Source: Clavaria fumosa (lineage: Eukaryota; Basidiomycota; Agaricomycetes; Agaricales; Clavariaceae). Taken from it: a stretch of 64,000 nucleotides of DNA. Below are positions 1 through 11,115 of the stretch, in pieces. Under the pieces are notes generated by a model. It saw only the letters and a list, made by a program, of their open reading frames with translations. It made no database searches and was not told the origin of the DNA. Position 1 is the first letter of the stretch. Each line of letters opens with the position of its first letter. Location of the stretch: the NCBI GenBank assembly GCA_951802425.1, contig OX637796.1, positions 1,302,001-1,366,000 of the forward strand, given 5' to 3'. A program made the position numbers and the translations under genes.

Positions 1-429
1 TAAACTCATGAGTGTTTCAGCAGGCTATAGATTAGGATCAAAATGAACAATTCATGATATTGTGCAGTATATGACAAGTACATAGAGTAGTCTCTTTTTG
101 TTAGGATTGCTTACATAAGCCATCCCAAAGAGGAGTTGTGGAGAAACTGGGGGAGGAGGGTTGTTGGAAGGTCACATGACCTGTGGCTGGGGTCAGATTA
201 CATAATTGTAAGATCACATGACCTGGAGCCTGGGCATGTCACGTGATCCAAGGGTCTGAGCATGGGAACACCAGCAAATGCTGAAGCATTTGGTATATAT
301 ACCTTTGCTTTTCCTCTTTTGTACTCTTTCCCCCTTATGTTAGTATTGTTGTCATGACCTTACATTTAAGTTGTGTGAGACCCAGTCTGATACTTTTGGA
401 CTAAAATTGTTACAAAGATTTGTACTCCA

Positions 430-1480
430 TAAATGAATGCATATCAGTATACTTGTTGAGATAAAATTGAGCTGCTGAATGAAGAGCATTATTTCTGGTC
501 CATGAGATAGGTACATCTGCTGATCCAAAGTGAGGAATCAACAGACAACTGTGCCAAATTTGCAGAATTTTGTCAAGTAGACAAAATAATCTGATACATG
601 CCAGTTGCTAGATCAAAGCTTGTAAGTGGTCTGTACCAGTGAACATATGCTAAAGGATGTGGTACTATGCCCAGGCACATCAGCAAAACAGCTTGGCTAA
701 ATGTAAGTATGGACTGGTATGGACTGGTGTGTAACACCCCAAGTTGTCTTGGGGTATTACATACCAGTCCATACCTCTCTACTGTACCATTTCATTCAAT
801 TGACCAGGTGGTGTGATGCATTCCTCTGGTCAAATTTTGAATTGACTGAAAGTAGAAGTCAAGTGTGACATGAGGGATAATTGACTGCCCCTCCACCAGT
901 ATATATTAGGTAACTGTCACCCAAAAAGGGAATTTCACCTTACAAATTGACCAATTCCTCAAATGATGTGTGACCAGTGTGATTTTTGGCCAATTTGGGG
1001 AGGTGCATGATGCATGACAGGTCAATTGAATGAAATGGACAGTATACTGACAACTTAGCTGAGCTGTTTTGCTGATGAGATGCTTTGGAAGATCAAAAAT
1101 CTTGCTACATGAAGACCTAGTTGAAGTTGACATCAAATTGTAGACAATTGATAGCCTTAGACTAACCTTTTAATCCATCCTCTTTCCACTGTGATTTGTT
1201 CTCAATGATCAAGGTAGTGTCAAAGCATGGTGGAGTTGCTGGCTTGCATGGTCCATTAGAATGGCCAGGCATTCCATGAATCTGATATAACTGTTCATCA
1301 GCTTGGGGCTTGGATGGCAACTTGACAGTAATATATTTATACATATCAAATCAATCATGATAGTTTGGATGAATATGATCTCTTCCAAAAGATTGCTCCA
1401 AAAAGGTGTTCAAAGCTTGGATAAAGCTAGGCACCCATCTATCTTGGTAAACCAGCACAGAAAATATCAATTAATTTTTT
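430..1480 (-). pseudogene. Decayed Plavaka-type transposase, C-terminal part
   Basis: Read on the minus strand, three broken stretches follow the order of the C-terminal part of basidiomycete Plavaka (KDZ-related) transposases as I remember them. At 1344-1162 there is a segment with VKLPSKP and a later PCFDTTLI. At 1136-906 there is IFDLPKHL followed by a garbled counterpart of the 'YVEWFTP' region. At about 560-430 there is LIPHFGSADVP then FYLNKYTDMHSF, matching the family's HLIP(K/R)FG and FYxNxY motifs. Stops and frameshifts separate the blocks, and a hairpin (716-773) lies between them. No catalytic domain or element ends were found, so this is a fragment. The family call rests on memory of motif order; an unrelated decayed element cannot be excluded. 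Confidence 0.5.
716..773. repeat. Perfect-looking hairpin inside the transposon remnant
   Basis: The sequence around GGTATGGACTGGT is followed after a 4-nt loop by its reverse complement with about one mismatch. Arms are about 27 nt and the centre is near 745. It may be a small inverted-repeat insertion or an end-derived structure; no target-site duplication was identified. Confidence 0.6.
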
Positions 1481-1689
1481 TGACATATCCACATTAATCT
1501 ACAGATCAAGTAGTGTCTTATGAAAAAAAAAATCTTGAGAATTGCTTGAGAATTGACTGAGAAATGGGCCAGAACATTTGTGGGTCACTGATTTGGTAAG
1601 CTTATGGCTGTACTTGTGGCATGGTGGGAATTGCCATCCCAGAAAGTCGTCACATGTTCTGTGTTGAACTTGTCGTTCTCTCTGCCTCC

Positions 1690-1935
1690 CACCATCACCC
1701 TCTCTCCTCCCTTTCTCCCATCCCCAGCAACGACGATAGCGGCGACAGCACCCTCACCCTCACCTCCAACGATGACGACGATGGCGGCAGCACCCTCACC
1801 CTCTCCTTCCTCCAGCGATGACGACGACGGCGGCGGTACCCTCACCCTCTCTCTCCTCCAGCGATGACGGCGACGGCGGCGGCACCTCCTCCCTCTCCCT
1901 CACCCTCTCCTTCAGTGACAACCACGGCAGCGGCA
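1690..1935. repeat. Degenerate minisatellite, about 60-bp period
   Basis: Units built from a CCCTCACCCTCTC tract followed by a GCGATGACGACGACGG-type tract repeat about four times with substitutions and length changes. Open frames here on both strands result from the lack of stop codons in the repeat and are not taken as genes. Confidence 0.6.
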
Positions 1936-2139
1936 GCACCCTCAGCGAGGGGCCACCAGGTGCGCCCTCTCCCTTTTTTCATGATTCTTTTCAATTTTTT
2001 TTAATCTACAGGGCGATGGAGGGCGACGGCACTTCTCCGTCTCCTCTCTCTCACTCTCCTCACTCTCCCTCTCCTCCCTCTCCTCCCTCCCTCTCTCCTC
2101 CCTCTCTCCTCCCTCTTCCTTCCCCTCCCTCTCTCCTCC

Positions 2140-2635
2140 AGCAACTACGACGACGGCAGCGGCGGTGGCAGCGGCAACACAGCAACAGCGGCGGCGGCGA
2201 CAGCGGCGGTGACGGCGGCGGCAGCGACAGCGGTGGTGACAGCGGCGGCAGTGACAGCGACAGCGGCGGTGACGGCGGCGGCAACAGCGAGGGCAGCAGC
2301 GGCGGCAGCAACAACGACGGCAGCGGCAGCAACAACGACGGCGACGGCGGCGGCAACAGCGGCGGCAGCAACGGCGACGGCGGCGGCGGCAGTGGCAACA
2401 GCAGCGGCGGCGGTGGCGGCGGCGGCAACAGCGGCGGCAGCAACATCGACGGCAGCGGCAGCAACAACGACGGCGGCAGCGGCAGCGATGGCGACGGCGG
2501 CGGCAGCGACAGCGACGGCAGCGGCAGCAACAACGATGGCGGTGGCAACAATGACGGTGACGGCGGCGGCAATAACGACGGCAACAGTGGCGGCAACAGC
2601 GGCGGCGGTGGCGGCAGCAGCAGCAATGGCCCAGG
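2140..2635. repeat. CNG/GRC trinucleotide tract 1
   Basis: About 500 bp made almost wholly of GGC, AGC, GAC and AAC triplets in one register. Every frame is open on both strands (Ser/Gly/Asn/Asp, Ala/Thr and Arg/Cys repeats), which is expected from composition alone. No start, splice or domain signal supports a protein. Confidence 0.85.
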
Positions 2636-2847
2636 CCCCCTACTGCAGTCACAGACTGACAGTGGGGACCTGGGCCATTGATTTTGTGCTGGCTGGTGTG
2701 CAGAGGAAGGAAGGAGCAGTGGTGGCAGCAGGAAGCGGCACATAGCACTACCATAGTCTACTGTAGTATCAACCTGGGTTACCATTTGAGACAAGTAAAC
2801 TATTGAATCACCTTTGCATACTCTGGTGCATTGTATGGGATCTACTC

Positions 2848-2985
2848 AGTCTACAGAGCAATATATAGGAACTACCATTACTACCATTACTACAGAGCAA
2901 TATATGGGAACTACTGTTACTACAGAGCAATATATGGGAACTACCATTACTACAGAGCAATATATGGGATCTACTGGGTCTATAT
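2848..2985. repeat. 36-bp tandem repeat, about four units
   Basis: Units carry the core GAGCAATATATGGGAACTAC followed by a short CATTACTACA-type spacer. The last units switch GGAACT to GGATCT. Confidence 0.75.
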
Positions 2986-3059
2986 AACGCGTTACTAGCT
3001 ACTGAGCTACTGCTGCTACCGTGACTACATAGTACTATATTGTTTGAGCTTTTTTTCCT

Positions 3060-3670
3060 GATGTGCAGCCCACCGCCACTGCTGCCGCCCGCCGCTGCCA
3101 CCTGCCGCCACTGCTGCTGCCCGCCGCTGCTGCCCGCCACTGCTGCTGCCCACCACTGCTGCCCGCCACCGCTGCTGCCCGCCGCTCATCAGCAAAATCA
3201 TGGCCCTGTCATACCACTTTGTGGTATAGAGAAGTATAAAATGGTATAAAATGGTATAAAATGGTATAAAATGGTATAAAATGGTATAACCAAGTATAAA
3301 CCAGGTTATAACCAGTTTAAGTGTGGTATATACCAGGCTAGGTGTTAAAACTGGTTAAGATTGGTATGACAGTATATACCTTGTTTTACCACCCCAATTA
3401 TTCTCCTGATGCCTGCTGCCCGCCGCTGCTACTTGCCGCCACCGCCGCCTGCCGCCCGCCGCTGCTGATCGTTGGGTGTTGCTGCCGCCCGCCACTGCCG
3501 CCCGCTGCTGCTGGTCGCTGCTGGGTGTTGCTTCCACCCGCCGCTGCTGCTGGATGCTGCCGCCACTGCCACTTGCTGCCGCCACCGCCGCTTGCTGCCG
3601 CCGCCCTCGCTGCTAGCGCTGCCGCCATTGCTGCCTGCTGGTCACTGCCACCATGACTGCTAGCCACCGC
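3060..3670. repeat. CTG/CCG-rich low-complexity tract
   Basis: Two blocks (about 3065-3190 and 3410-3670) of GCTGCTGCC/CGCCGC-type triplets flank a 200-bp AT-rich spacer. The composition is related to the complementary strand of the other trinucleotide tracts. Open frames are compositional. Confidence 0.65.
3231..3290. repeat. 10-bp satellite, five to six units
   Basis: The decamer ATGGTATAAA repeats in exact register through this stretch, with a first degenerate unit at 3231. Related GGTATA and AGTATA words continue to about 3380. Confidence 0.9.
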
Positions 3671-3736
3671 CGCCGTGGTTGTCGTCTGTCGTTGTTGCTG
3701 CTGACGGGTAGAACAAGACAAGGGGCTGAGGCGCGT

Positions 3737-3801
3737 CGGACTTCAAAGAAATTTCAACATGGGATCACATGATCCCATGTTGATCTTTTTTTGAAGTCCG
3801 A
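3737..3801. repeat. Palindromic hairpin between trinucleotide tracts
   Basis: GTCGGACTTCAAAGAAA pairs with TTTTTTTGAAGTCCGAC, and the centre ATGGGATCACATGATCCCAT is itself a nearly perfect palindrome. Arms are about 30 nt. It resembles a minute MITE or foldback element. No protein is associated. Confidence 0.7.
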
Positions 3802-3939
3802 CACTTGCTCGTTGCCACACTAAGTCCAAAACTCCCTCTCTCTTCCCCATCCTCTCTCGCTGCCCAACCCTCCACCGTCTCGATGTTTGGTCGCGCTCGC
3901 TCCCCACCACACCTGAACTGCTTGAAGGCGGCTGCAGCA

Positions 3940-4835
3940 CCCAGCGGCGAGCGGCGGCAGCGACTAGCAGCAAGTGGCGGCGGTGATTGCGACCAGCACC
4001 ACCACCACCAGCAGCAGCAGCGGCGGCGGCAGCAATAGCAACAGCGGTGGCGGCGGCGGCAGCACCACCAACGGCAACCAGCGGCGGCACCACCAGCAGC
4101 AGCAGCGGCAGCAACAGCAACAGCGGCGGCGGCGGCAGCAACAGCAGCGGCGGCACGACCAACAGCGGCGGCGGCGGCGGCGGCAGCAACCAGCGGCGGC
4201 ACCACCAGCAGCAGCAGCGGCGTCACCACCAACAGCAACAGTGGCGGCGACGACGGCAGCAACCAGCGGTGGCGGCGGCACCACCAACAGCAACCAGCGG
4301 CGGCGGCGGCGGCACTGCCAACAACAGCGGCGGTGGCGGTGGCAGCAATAGCAACAGCGGCGGCAGCGGCACCACCAACAGCAACAGCGGCGGCGGCGGC
4401 GGCGGCAGCAGCGATGGCAGCAACCAGCAGCGGCACCAGCAGCAGCAGCGGCGGCGGCGGCGGCACCACCAACAGCAACCAGTGGCGGCGGCGGCAGCAC
4501 TGCCAACAACAGCGGCAGCGGCACGACCAACAGCACCGGCGGCGGCGGCGGCTGCGGCACCACCAACAGCAACCAGCGGCGGTGGCACCAGCAGCGGCGG
4601 CGGCGGCGGCACCAGCAGCAGCAGCGGCGGCAGCACGACCAACAGCACTGGCGGCGGCAGCAGCAGCAGCAGCAATAGCAACAGCGGCGGCACCACCAAC
4701 AGCAACAGCGGTGGCGGCGGCAGTGGCAGCAACCAGCGGCGGCAGCGGTGGCAGCAACCAGCGGCGGCGGCGGCACCACCAGCAGCGGTGGCAGCAACCA
4801 GCGGCGGCAGCAGCAGCAGCAGTGGCAGGGTAGTC
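3940..4835. repeat. CNG trinucleotide tract 2 (about 0.9 kb)
   Basis: Nearly 900 bp of GGC, AGC, ACC, AAC and CAG triplets on the plus strand. Short sub-motifs such as CACCACCAACAGCAACAG recur at irregular spacing, which suggests repeated slippage or unequal exchange. Several frames are open for more than 300 codons on both strands and none has gene-like composition, so no CDS is called. Confidence 0.85.
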
Positions 4836-4904
4836 AAAATTAAGGTAATTAAGACTGATTTTAAGGCAAGTTTAAGTAAAATCCATAACTTGAATAGTCA
4901 CCAC

Positions 4905-5980
4905 ATCCTGTAGCTTTGATATATCATATGCACCAAATTGATGCATTTGAGTGATGAACAATTAGCATCAATTGGTGCATGCACCTGATGTATCACTTTG
5001 GAGCATCTGATGCATTACCTCCTCATTGAGTGTGGATGGTACATCTGATATATCATGATGCCAGATGATGCATCTGCCATAGCCATAGACAGTGAATGTA
5101 TCATGCATACATAATGTTGATGTATCAGCATGTCAGCATCTGATGTATTGTTGAAGCTGTTCTGGAAATTTGGCACATCTGATATAACATGGACATTCAA
5201 TACATCACTACCAATGCTTATCCAAAAATGAATAAAAAAGCGAATTTATTATCATCAAACTTAAACTTATTACTGTATTACAGTAATGACTAATATTAAA
5301 TCTATTTCTATTTAAATTCTATTTATTCACACTCTATCACAAGTCCCAAAGTTGGGAGAAAGTGGGGGGGGAAGCAGGGCAAGTTGCTGTATTTATATGC
5401 CGCACTTTGTGGCTGTGCAAAGTCGTGACATGGTAACACCTAATCAACGTTACCATGTCACGCGTTTGCACAGCCACAAAGCGTGGCATATAAATACAGC
5501 AACTTGCCCTGCTTCCCCCCCCACTTTCTCCCAACTTTGGGACTTGTGATAGAGTGTGAATAAATAGAATTTAAATAGAAATAGATTTAATATTAGTCAT
5601 TACTGTAATACAGTAATAAGTTTAAGTTTGATGATAATAAATTCGCTTTTTTATTCATTTTTGGATAAGCATTGGTAGTGATGTATTGAATGTCCATGTT
5701 ATATCAGATGGCCAAATTTCCAGAACAGCTTCAACAATATATCAGATGCTGACATGCTGATACATCAACATTATGTATGTATGATACATTCACTGTCTAT
5801 GGCTATGGCAGATGCATCATCTGGCATCATGATATATCAGATGTACCATCCACACCCAATGAGGAGGTAATGCATCAGATGCTCCAAAGTGATACATCAG
5901 GTGCATGCACCAATTGATGCTAATTGTTCATCACTCAAATGCATCAATTTGGTGCATATGATACATCAAAACTACAGGAT
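4905..5980. repeat. Giant palindrome (foldback-type inverted repeat, arms about 530 bp)
   Basis: The segment from ATCCTGTAG at 4905 to CTACAGGAT at 5980 is an inverted repeat centred near 5443, with a spacer of only about 10 nt between GGTAAC and GTTACC. Arms match almost base for base with scattered differences (for example GAGTGTGG against GGGTGTGG), so they are old enough to have diverged slightly. The arms contain many ATGCATC/GATACATC words. Mirror-image open frames of 65 codons on the two strands (5337-5534 and 5352-5549) are a by-product. No transposase is encoded; it may be a non-autonomous foldback or MITE-like element. Confidence 0.9.
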
Positions 5981-6852
5981 CGCCTGGAATAGTCTTAATC
6001 TAAGTCATGTTGCCTTAATCAAAAATGTCTGAAAATGTCTTAATCTGCTGTTTAAGACAGTTTAAGAGCAGTTTAAGTTGGATTAAGTAGTTTGACGTTT
6101 TGCTGATGCAGCAGGAGCTCTGTGGTCAGGGGGCCACTGACGTAAGCACAGCCTGTGAAAAGTAGATTACTTAATTACATACGCTTATGTAATGAATAAA
6201 AGAAAAGGCCTATGGCCTGTGTTCCCGTTGTCGTTTAGACCTCGGATTGTTGTCTTCAGCATGCTGCCTTCCCGCGAGACGTTTTGTCAGAAACATCCTT
6301 ACCCCCTTTGCAGAGGGAGGGACAGTTGCAGTGAGGCATATAATAGCGAGCGTGAAACGGCACGTGCTGTCACGGCACAGGCGGGGCTGCACTAGCGTAC
6401 ACCTACTGGTGACGTTGAGCCATCTCGCTTTGAAATCTATCTCGCTTTAAAATGTACAGTCGGTCTCAGCCAACCTCAATCGAAAAAACAATTCCAGCCC
6501 GAAACCAGCCTACTACGGACTTTTCGTTGGGGCTGACCATGTGACTATGTGACCAATGTGGGCAAGGGCGGCCCGCCCTTAATGCCAGCTTAGCTTAACA
6601 GACCTCAATTCACTCTGCCTTTGGCGCTACTACCTCGGCCTTTGAAAATTATTACTCTTGTTGAAAGTTTGCATTTTCTGCAGTAATGGCAGCAGTGGTG
6701 ACAACAGCAACAGAGCACGTTTTCAACATTGTACGGACATTGCACGGACATTGCACAGATTGGACCCTGCATGTTTGTCAAAGTTGATGCCATGATACGA
6801 CTTCGAATTCGTTGTCCTCACCGTCCTGTCCTTGCTGAGTTGCAAGTAAAGA
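5981..6852. other. No gene seen; TTAAG-rich edge then plain intergenic DNA
   Basis: Around 5990-6090 the words CTTAAT and TTTAAG occur many times. A similar TTAAG-rich stretch (4840-4890) lies on the other side of the palindrome, so both may belong to a larger element with decayed ends. From about 6100 to the next gene only short unsupported open frames occur. The stretch just before 6853 presumably holds the promoter of the glycosyltransferase-like gene. Confidence 0.45.
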
Positions 6853-8574
6853 ATGCAGCTATACTTGCCAACGCTTCATTTGTCTCCAAAAACCCGCCGG
6901 ATTGCTTGGGCGTCTCTCTCTGTTGTTGTCATCTTCACTCTTCTTCTGTCATCATTCCATGCGCGCCGTTCCTGGAGACTTTCTGACCCCCATATCCCGT
7001 CTGAGAACTTCGAGGTTGCAGCTCGACCAGATTGTGGGCCTTGGCAAGCGGTAAAGTGGCCCTCCGTGCGCAAGCCTAATTTAAGTCTCATTTGTGCAGC
7101 CCTACCGTGAAATACACAGAAAAATCCTCGCGGGCGAATTACCTCCTCGTTTCGTTACCTACGTCTGTGATCCAGCCCGCTCTACCTACCAGATGGAGAC
7201 CTTATGGTGCGGAGGTCTCCGGGACCGCGCCCGTGGAATAATAAATTCCTTCCTATATGCATTGTTAAACGATCGGGCGTTTCTGATGAACTCCAAAGTG
7301 AGTCCCGTCTCCTTGTGCGATATGACCTCGTATATATTCCACCCAATCTCAGTTTCCAGTGCCTTGGGAAGACCTCTTCGATTCACCCAACCAGATAGAG
7401 TGGCAGTATACCCGCGAACGCGAAGCTTACGTCCAGACACTCAACTCCACGGAGGTTATATTTCAGAACGGCGATGCCCACGAACCTTGGAAGCAACATG
7501 AGAAGATACAACACCATGAAAACCTCATCTTTGTAATCGCGCATTTCGCCTAGGGGCTACGTGACACTGATTTGACGCTATTCCAGCAAGGTGACCGTTT
7601 CATTGGCTATGATTGGATACGCGAAAATCCTCGGGCACGCGAACTTGGTATCACGCCCGAAGGCGCTTTCGGATGCATGATCGATTGTCAGTTCTTCTTG
7701 CCTGTCCTCCTAGTTGTCCCTTTTGCGTGCGCCGTGCTCAATTATGCCCTTGCTCTCGTCATTCCATCAGACCTCTTCACACCGTCCCATCTGTATTCGG
7801 ACAAAATGAAGCCGTACTTGGACCTTATGGATGAACGAAATGCCCTAGCAATCGGTGTCAACATCCGGTATCCCGATACATTCGGTGCGAGGTTCTTTGG
7901 ATTTGGCAGCAAGCCACTCTTGGGAGATTTCCTTACCACATTGTATTTTTGGATGATTCGACGTTTTGCACAGTCCTTGGCTCCGATGCCAAAGACGAAG
8001 GTTCTCTCGAAGACGCCAAAAAGATCATCTCCTGCGCGTTCGATGTGTATGAGGTGTGGGAGCCTGAGACGCGTCCTCCTGGAGTACGATACGTGCCGCG
8101 ACCACCCATTATTTACCTTCTCACCAACTCCCTTAACCTTCGGAGAGAAGCGCGAGCCGCGTATCCCGGCACAGTCATCACGAGCGAGTGGCCCATGAAG
8201 CACATCGATAGCAAGGAGACAACGTAAATACTCCTTCCAACCCTTGTCCGCGGCTTTGCTCAACTAGCCCGCCTGCCTTGGATTTTGTGTGCAGGTGGGA
8301 GACTGCATGGCCGTCGGTCGCCGAAAATTGGATCTTTGCCGAGACCCGGTTTAAGCTGATCCGAGAAAACTCGCGAGGTACATTCCGTCATTCTTGCAAG
8401 TCAGCTTATATTGTTGTTCTCTAACCCCCATGATACGCAGGATACTCACGACTCGCAGCCTCACGTTCATGGTGGAAACATCATGTCACCATACCATGGG
8501 TGCGCAACGATACCGACTGTCGTGCTCGCGATCTCTACACCAAAGAGCCATATTGGGTGGTTGAGTGGAAGTGA
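6853..8574 (+). CDS. Type II membrane glycosyltransferase-like protein (fucosyltransferase-like signature)
   Basis: The predicted N-terminus has a short cytoplasmic stretch and one membrane segment (IAWASLSVVVIFTLLLSSF), the layout of a Golgi type II enzyme. Exon 2 (7100-7297) carries WCGGLRDRARGIINSFLYAL, which resembles the GG-x-DR-x-(R/K)G donor-site signature of fucosyltransferase-fold enzymes. Later exons carry FIGYDWIRENP, NALAIGVNIRYPD and a C-terminal exon ending WVRNDTDCRARDLYT...VVEWK. Inferred introns: 7051-7099, 7298-7352, 7533-7586, one starting near 7688, one near 7890-7970, and two near 8225-8460. The first three keep phase; the middle ones are uncertain. An upstream in-frame alternative start was not supported. 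Substrate cannot be told. The fold assignment is inference from one motif plus topology. Confidence 0.55.
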
Positions 8575-9181
8575 CACCATCAGATTTTCTCTGCTCGGTT
8601 GGTTAGCGCACCTATAAATACGCTGGATAGAGGTGAAGATGCGAGACTTGACTCTTCCTGATGGTCTAACTTGGGACTGCGACGTGATAACTAATACTGT
8701 ATCACCTGCGGTTTGTTTTGTGCCAAGCGAGGAGCCGGTTTTTTGCCTACTCAAAGGAGTTGTATGACCCGTTCTGCAGTCTGCCATCGCTCATTCCTCC
8801 GCGCCTCGGATGGAGACAACGATATTACGTAAGGTCACAGACTTACAGTTCACGCTCTGTAAAAACGAAAATCCAAATTTGACTAAATTTTGACTGAAGC
8901 CGTTTCTCGTTCAATTCAGCGACTACGAAGTCACCTAATAGTCATGAAATGAGTCCACTAATAGTCACCTCTGGTTGATGGGAAGTCGTACCATAGTCAA
9001 CTTGTAGTCAATGTGCATGATAAGTCACATCACAGTTGACATGACTTTGCTCGTGGCGGTCATGTGATCTTACGCATCCTTCATCGAGCTTAGCCTACGG
9101 CAACATGGTATCTTGATTCGCGATCTCTATCATCCCAACATCCACAGTACTAGTCGGGACGAAGAAACAAGGGGAAAGAAG
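8575..9181. promoter_or_regulatory. Intergenic; cluster of AGTCA words before the oxidoreductase
   Basis: No gene seen. Between about 8928 and 9030 the word AGTCA occurs about six times (AAGTCACC, TAGTCATG, TAGTCACC, TAGTCAAC, TAGTCAAT, AAGTCACA), about 150-250 bp upstream of the next start codon. The spacing is irregular. It could be a transcription-factor (bZIP-like half-site) cluster or a decayed satellite. Confidence 0.3.
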
Positions 9182-11115
9182 ATGGGAGCCAGCTTATCCC
9201 GTCTGCTCTGCGGCGTGCGCCTTCTGCTTGAGTCGATCAAGCACTACGATGCCGTCGCCACGCGACTCGCACGTTCCCCTGGACTGCCCAGCGCCACGCC
9301 CACGCGCTCATTCTGGACGCATCCACCCGCAGAGGCTGTCGCAACGCATCGCTCACCGCTCCCCCCCCACGCGGATGTCGTCGTCATCGGCAGCGGCATC
9401 ACCGGAACCAGCGTCGCGCGAGCGTTGTTGATGCGCGCTGATGCCGCCAAGACGACTGGCATAGAGAATGGCGGTGAAAAAGTGGGGTGCTTTGAGGCTT
9501 TGCGCGTCGTCATGCTCGAGGCGCGCGAAGCGTGTTCGGGCGCGACGGGGCGGTTCGTGTTCCCACTTCCCTAGTCTCGCGTCGAATCGATCCAACCCCC
9601 AGGTTTATTCCACAGGAACGGCGGGCACATCGCGCCAGACACTCTGGGCGACCACGGCAAGCTTGTCAAGCGCTACGGCTCCGCGATGGCCGCGAAGATA
9701 TGTCGGTTCCGGCTGGCACATCTGCCTGAGCTGATGCGCGTTGCCGAGGAGGAGGAAAAATTAATCCAGGGGGATGCGGGGAGGGAGGGAGATGAAGAGC
9801 TCGTGCATCACGCGCAACTACGCATGGTCGATGCGTTTGATGTGTATTTATCCGAGGAAGCGTGGTGGAACGCCCGAGAACAATTGGAGTTATTTCAGCG
9901 TGAGATGCCGGCGGAGGGGGCTCTGTTTCGAGTCTATGAGAAGGATGATGCAATACAGGTGAGGCGGGTCCATTGTTGATTTTGAATTAATCTTCGAATC
10001 TCACCGATAACCCTTAGAAGTATAACCTTTCCAGTATGACGGTGGGGTGCATAGCGGAACCAGGGGGCGCTATCCATCCGTACCGTTTCGTCACCAGGAT
10101 ACTGGCTCGCCTCTTGAAAACCTATGATAAGTGTGTTGATCGCATTCCTCAGTTTTCTGAAGGGAAGATTTTTGTCAGTTTCCATCTTCTAACATCTACG
10201 CCATGTACATCCATCCACCGCCCGACTTCGACATCGCCGTACTACACTGTCGAGACGCCGCTGGGGTCATTGACGACGCCCCATGTGATCCACTGTACGA
10301 ACGGGTATGCCTCACATCTGCTCACGCCAATGCGCAACAAGATCGTACCAGTGCGAGGGACGATGACAGCGCAGCGGCCCGGGCGCGCAATGCGCGAAGG
10401 CGGCAACAGGAGCAGCAGCCCTGCGCCAGTTGGTGCACTTTCGTTCGTGTTTCAGGGAGCGGGGTATTATGATTACCTCACACAGCTCCCGACGGGAGAA
10501 CAGGAGGTGATGCTGGGTGGAGGACTGCGTCTCACGGGCGTTGAGGCGCTAGAGGAAGTGGGCGTCGCGGACGATGGAGAGTACAACATCGGCGTGGCTG
10601 CGCACCTGGGCGGGGCACTGCCGGTGTACTTTAGCGAGGTAGGATGGGGCGCGGAGGGGGAGACGCGGGTGGCGGGAGCAGAGGAGCATGGAGACGGGCA
10701 CGGGGATGAATGGCCGAGGGGACGGGTAAAGGCGCTGTGGACCGGCATCATGGGATTTTCCGCGGATGGGCTCCCATGGGTGGGCCGGATACCAGGAAGG
10801 ACATCAGGACTGGGAGCAAAGATGAAAAAGAAGCAGAAGACGATGGCGATGACGACGACTACGACGACGACAAATACTACGATGACGACGGCGCCTAGCA
10901 ACAATCGATGCCCTAGAACTGCCCCGCCTGGTGAATGGATTGCAGCGGGTTATTCTGGCCAAGGTATGGTGCAAGGGTGGATGTGTGGTAAAGCGGTTGC
11001 ACATATGGTGCTGGGAGAATCGGAACAGCTGGACTGGCTCCCTGAGGTGATGTTGGTGAGTGAGCAGCGCTGGCGGCGTGCGAGGATAGAGAATTTAGCG
11101 GATGAATATATGTGA
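9182..11115 (+). CDS. FAD-dependent oxidoreductase, DAO family
   Basis: The spliced model 9182-9552, 9616-9958, 10018-11115 closes in frame to 603 residues. Near residue 62 there is a Rossmann start, ADVVVIGSGITGTSVARALL (GxGxxG), then EAREACSGATGR-NGGHI spanning intron 1. The family core TPHVIHCTNGYASHL follows in exon 3, and the C-terminal FAD-contact region contains LWTGIMGFSADGLPWVGRIP and WIAAGYSGQGM. This order is typical of fungal DAO-type (D-amino-acid oxidase/glycine oxidase-like) flavoproteins that oxidise an amine carbon; the substrate is not evident. A Lys/Thr-rich insertion (about 10822-10900) replaces a short loop near the C-terminal domain. The start is the first ATG in the frame after upstream non-homologous sequence. 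Confidence 0.85.

Noticed and set aside
1585..2794. Long open frames of 240-290 codons on both strands
   Set aside because: They exist in all frames because the triplet repeat contains no stop codons. Composition is extreme and no start context, intron or domain is present.
3743..4913. Open frames of up to 330 codons on both strands
   Set aside because: Same compositional effect of the CNG tract; the frames are mutual shadows.
5337..5549. Two nearly identical 65-codon frames facing each other
   Set aside because: Mirror images produced by the palindrome, not conserved proteins.
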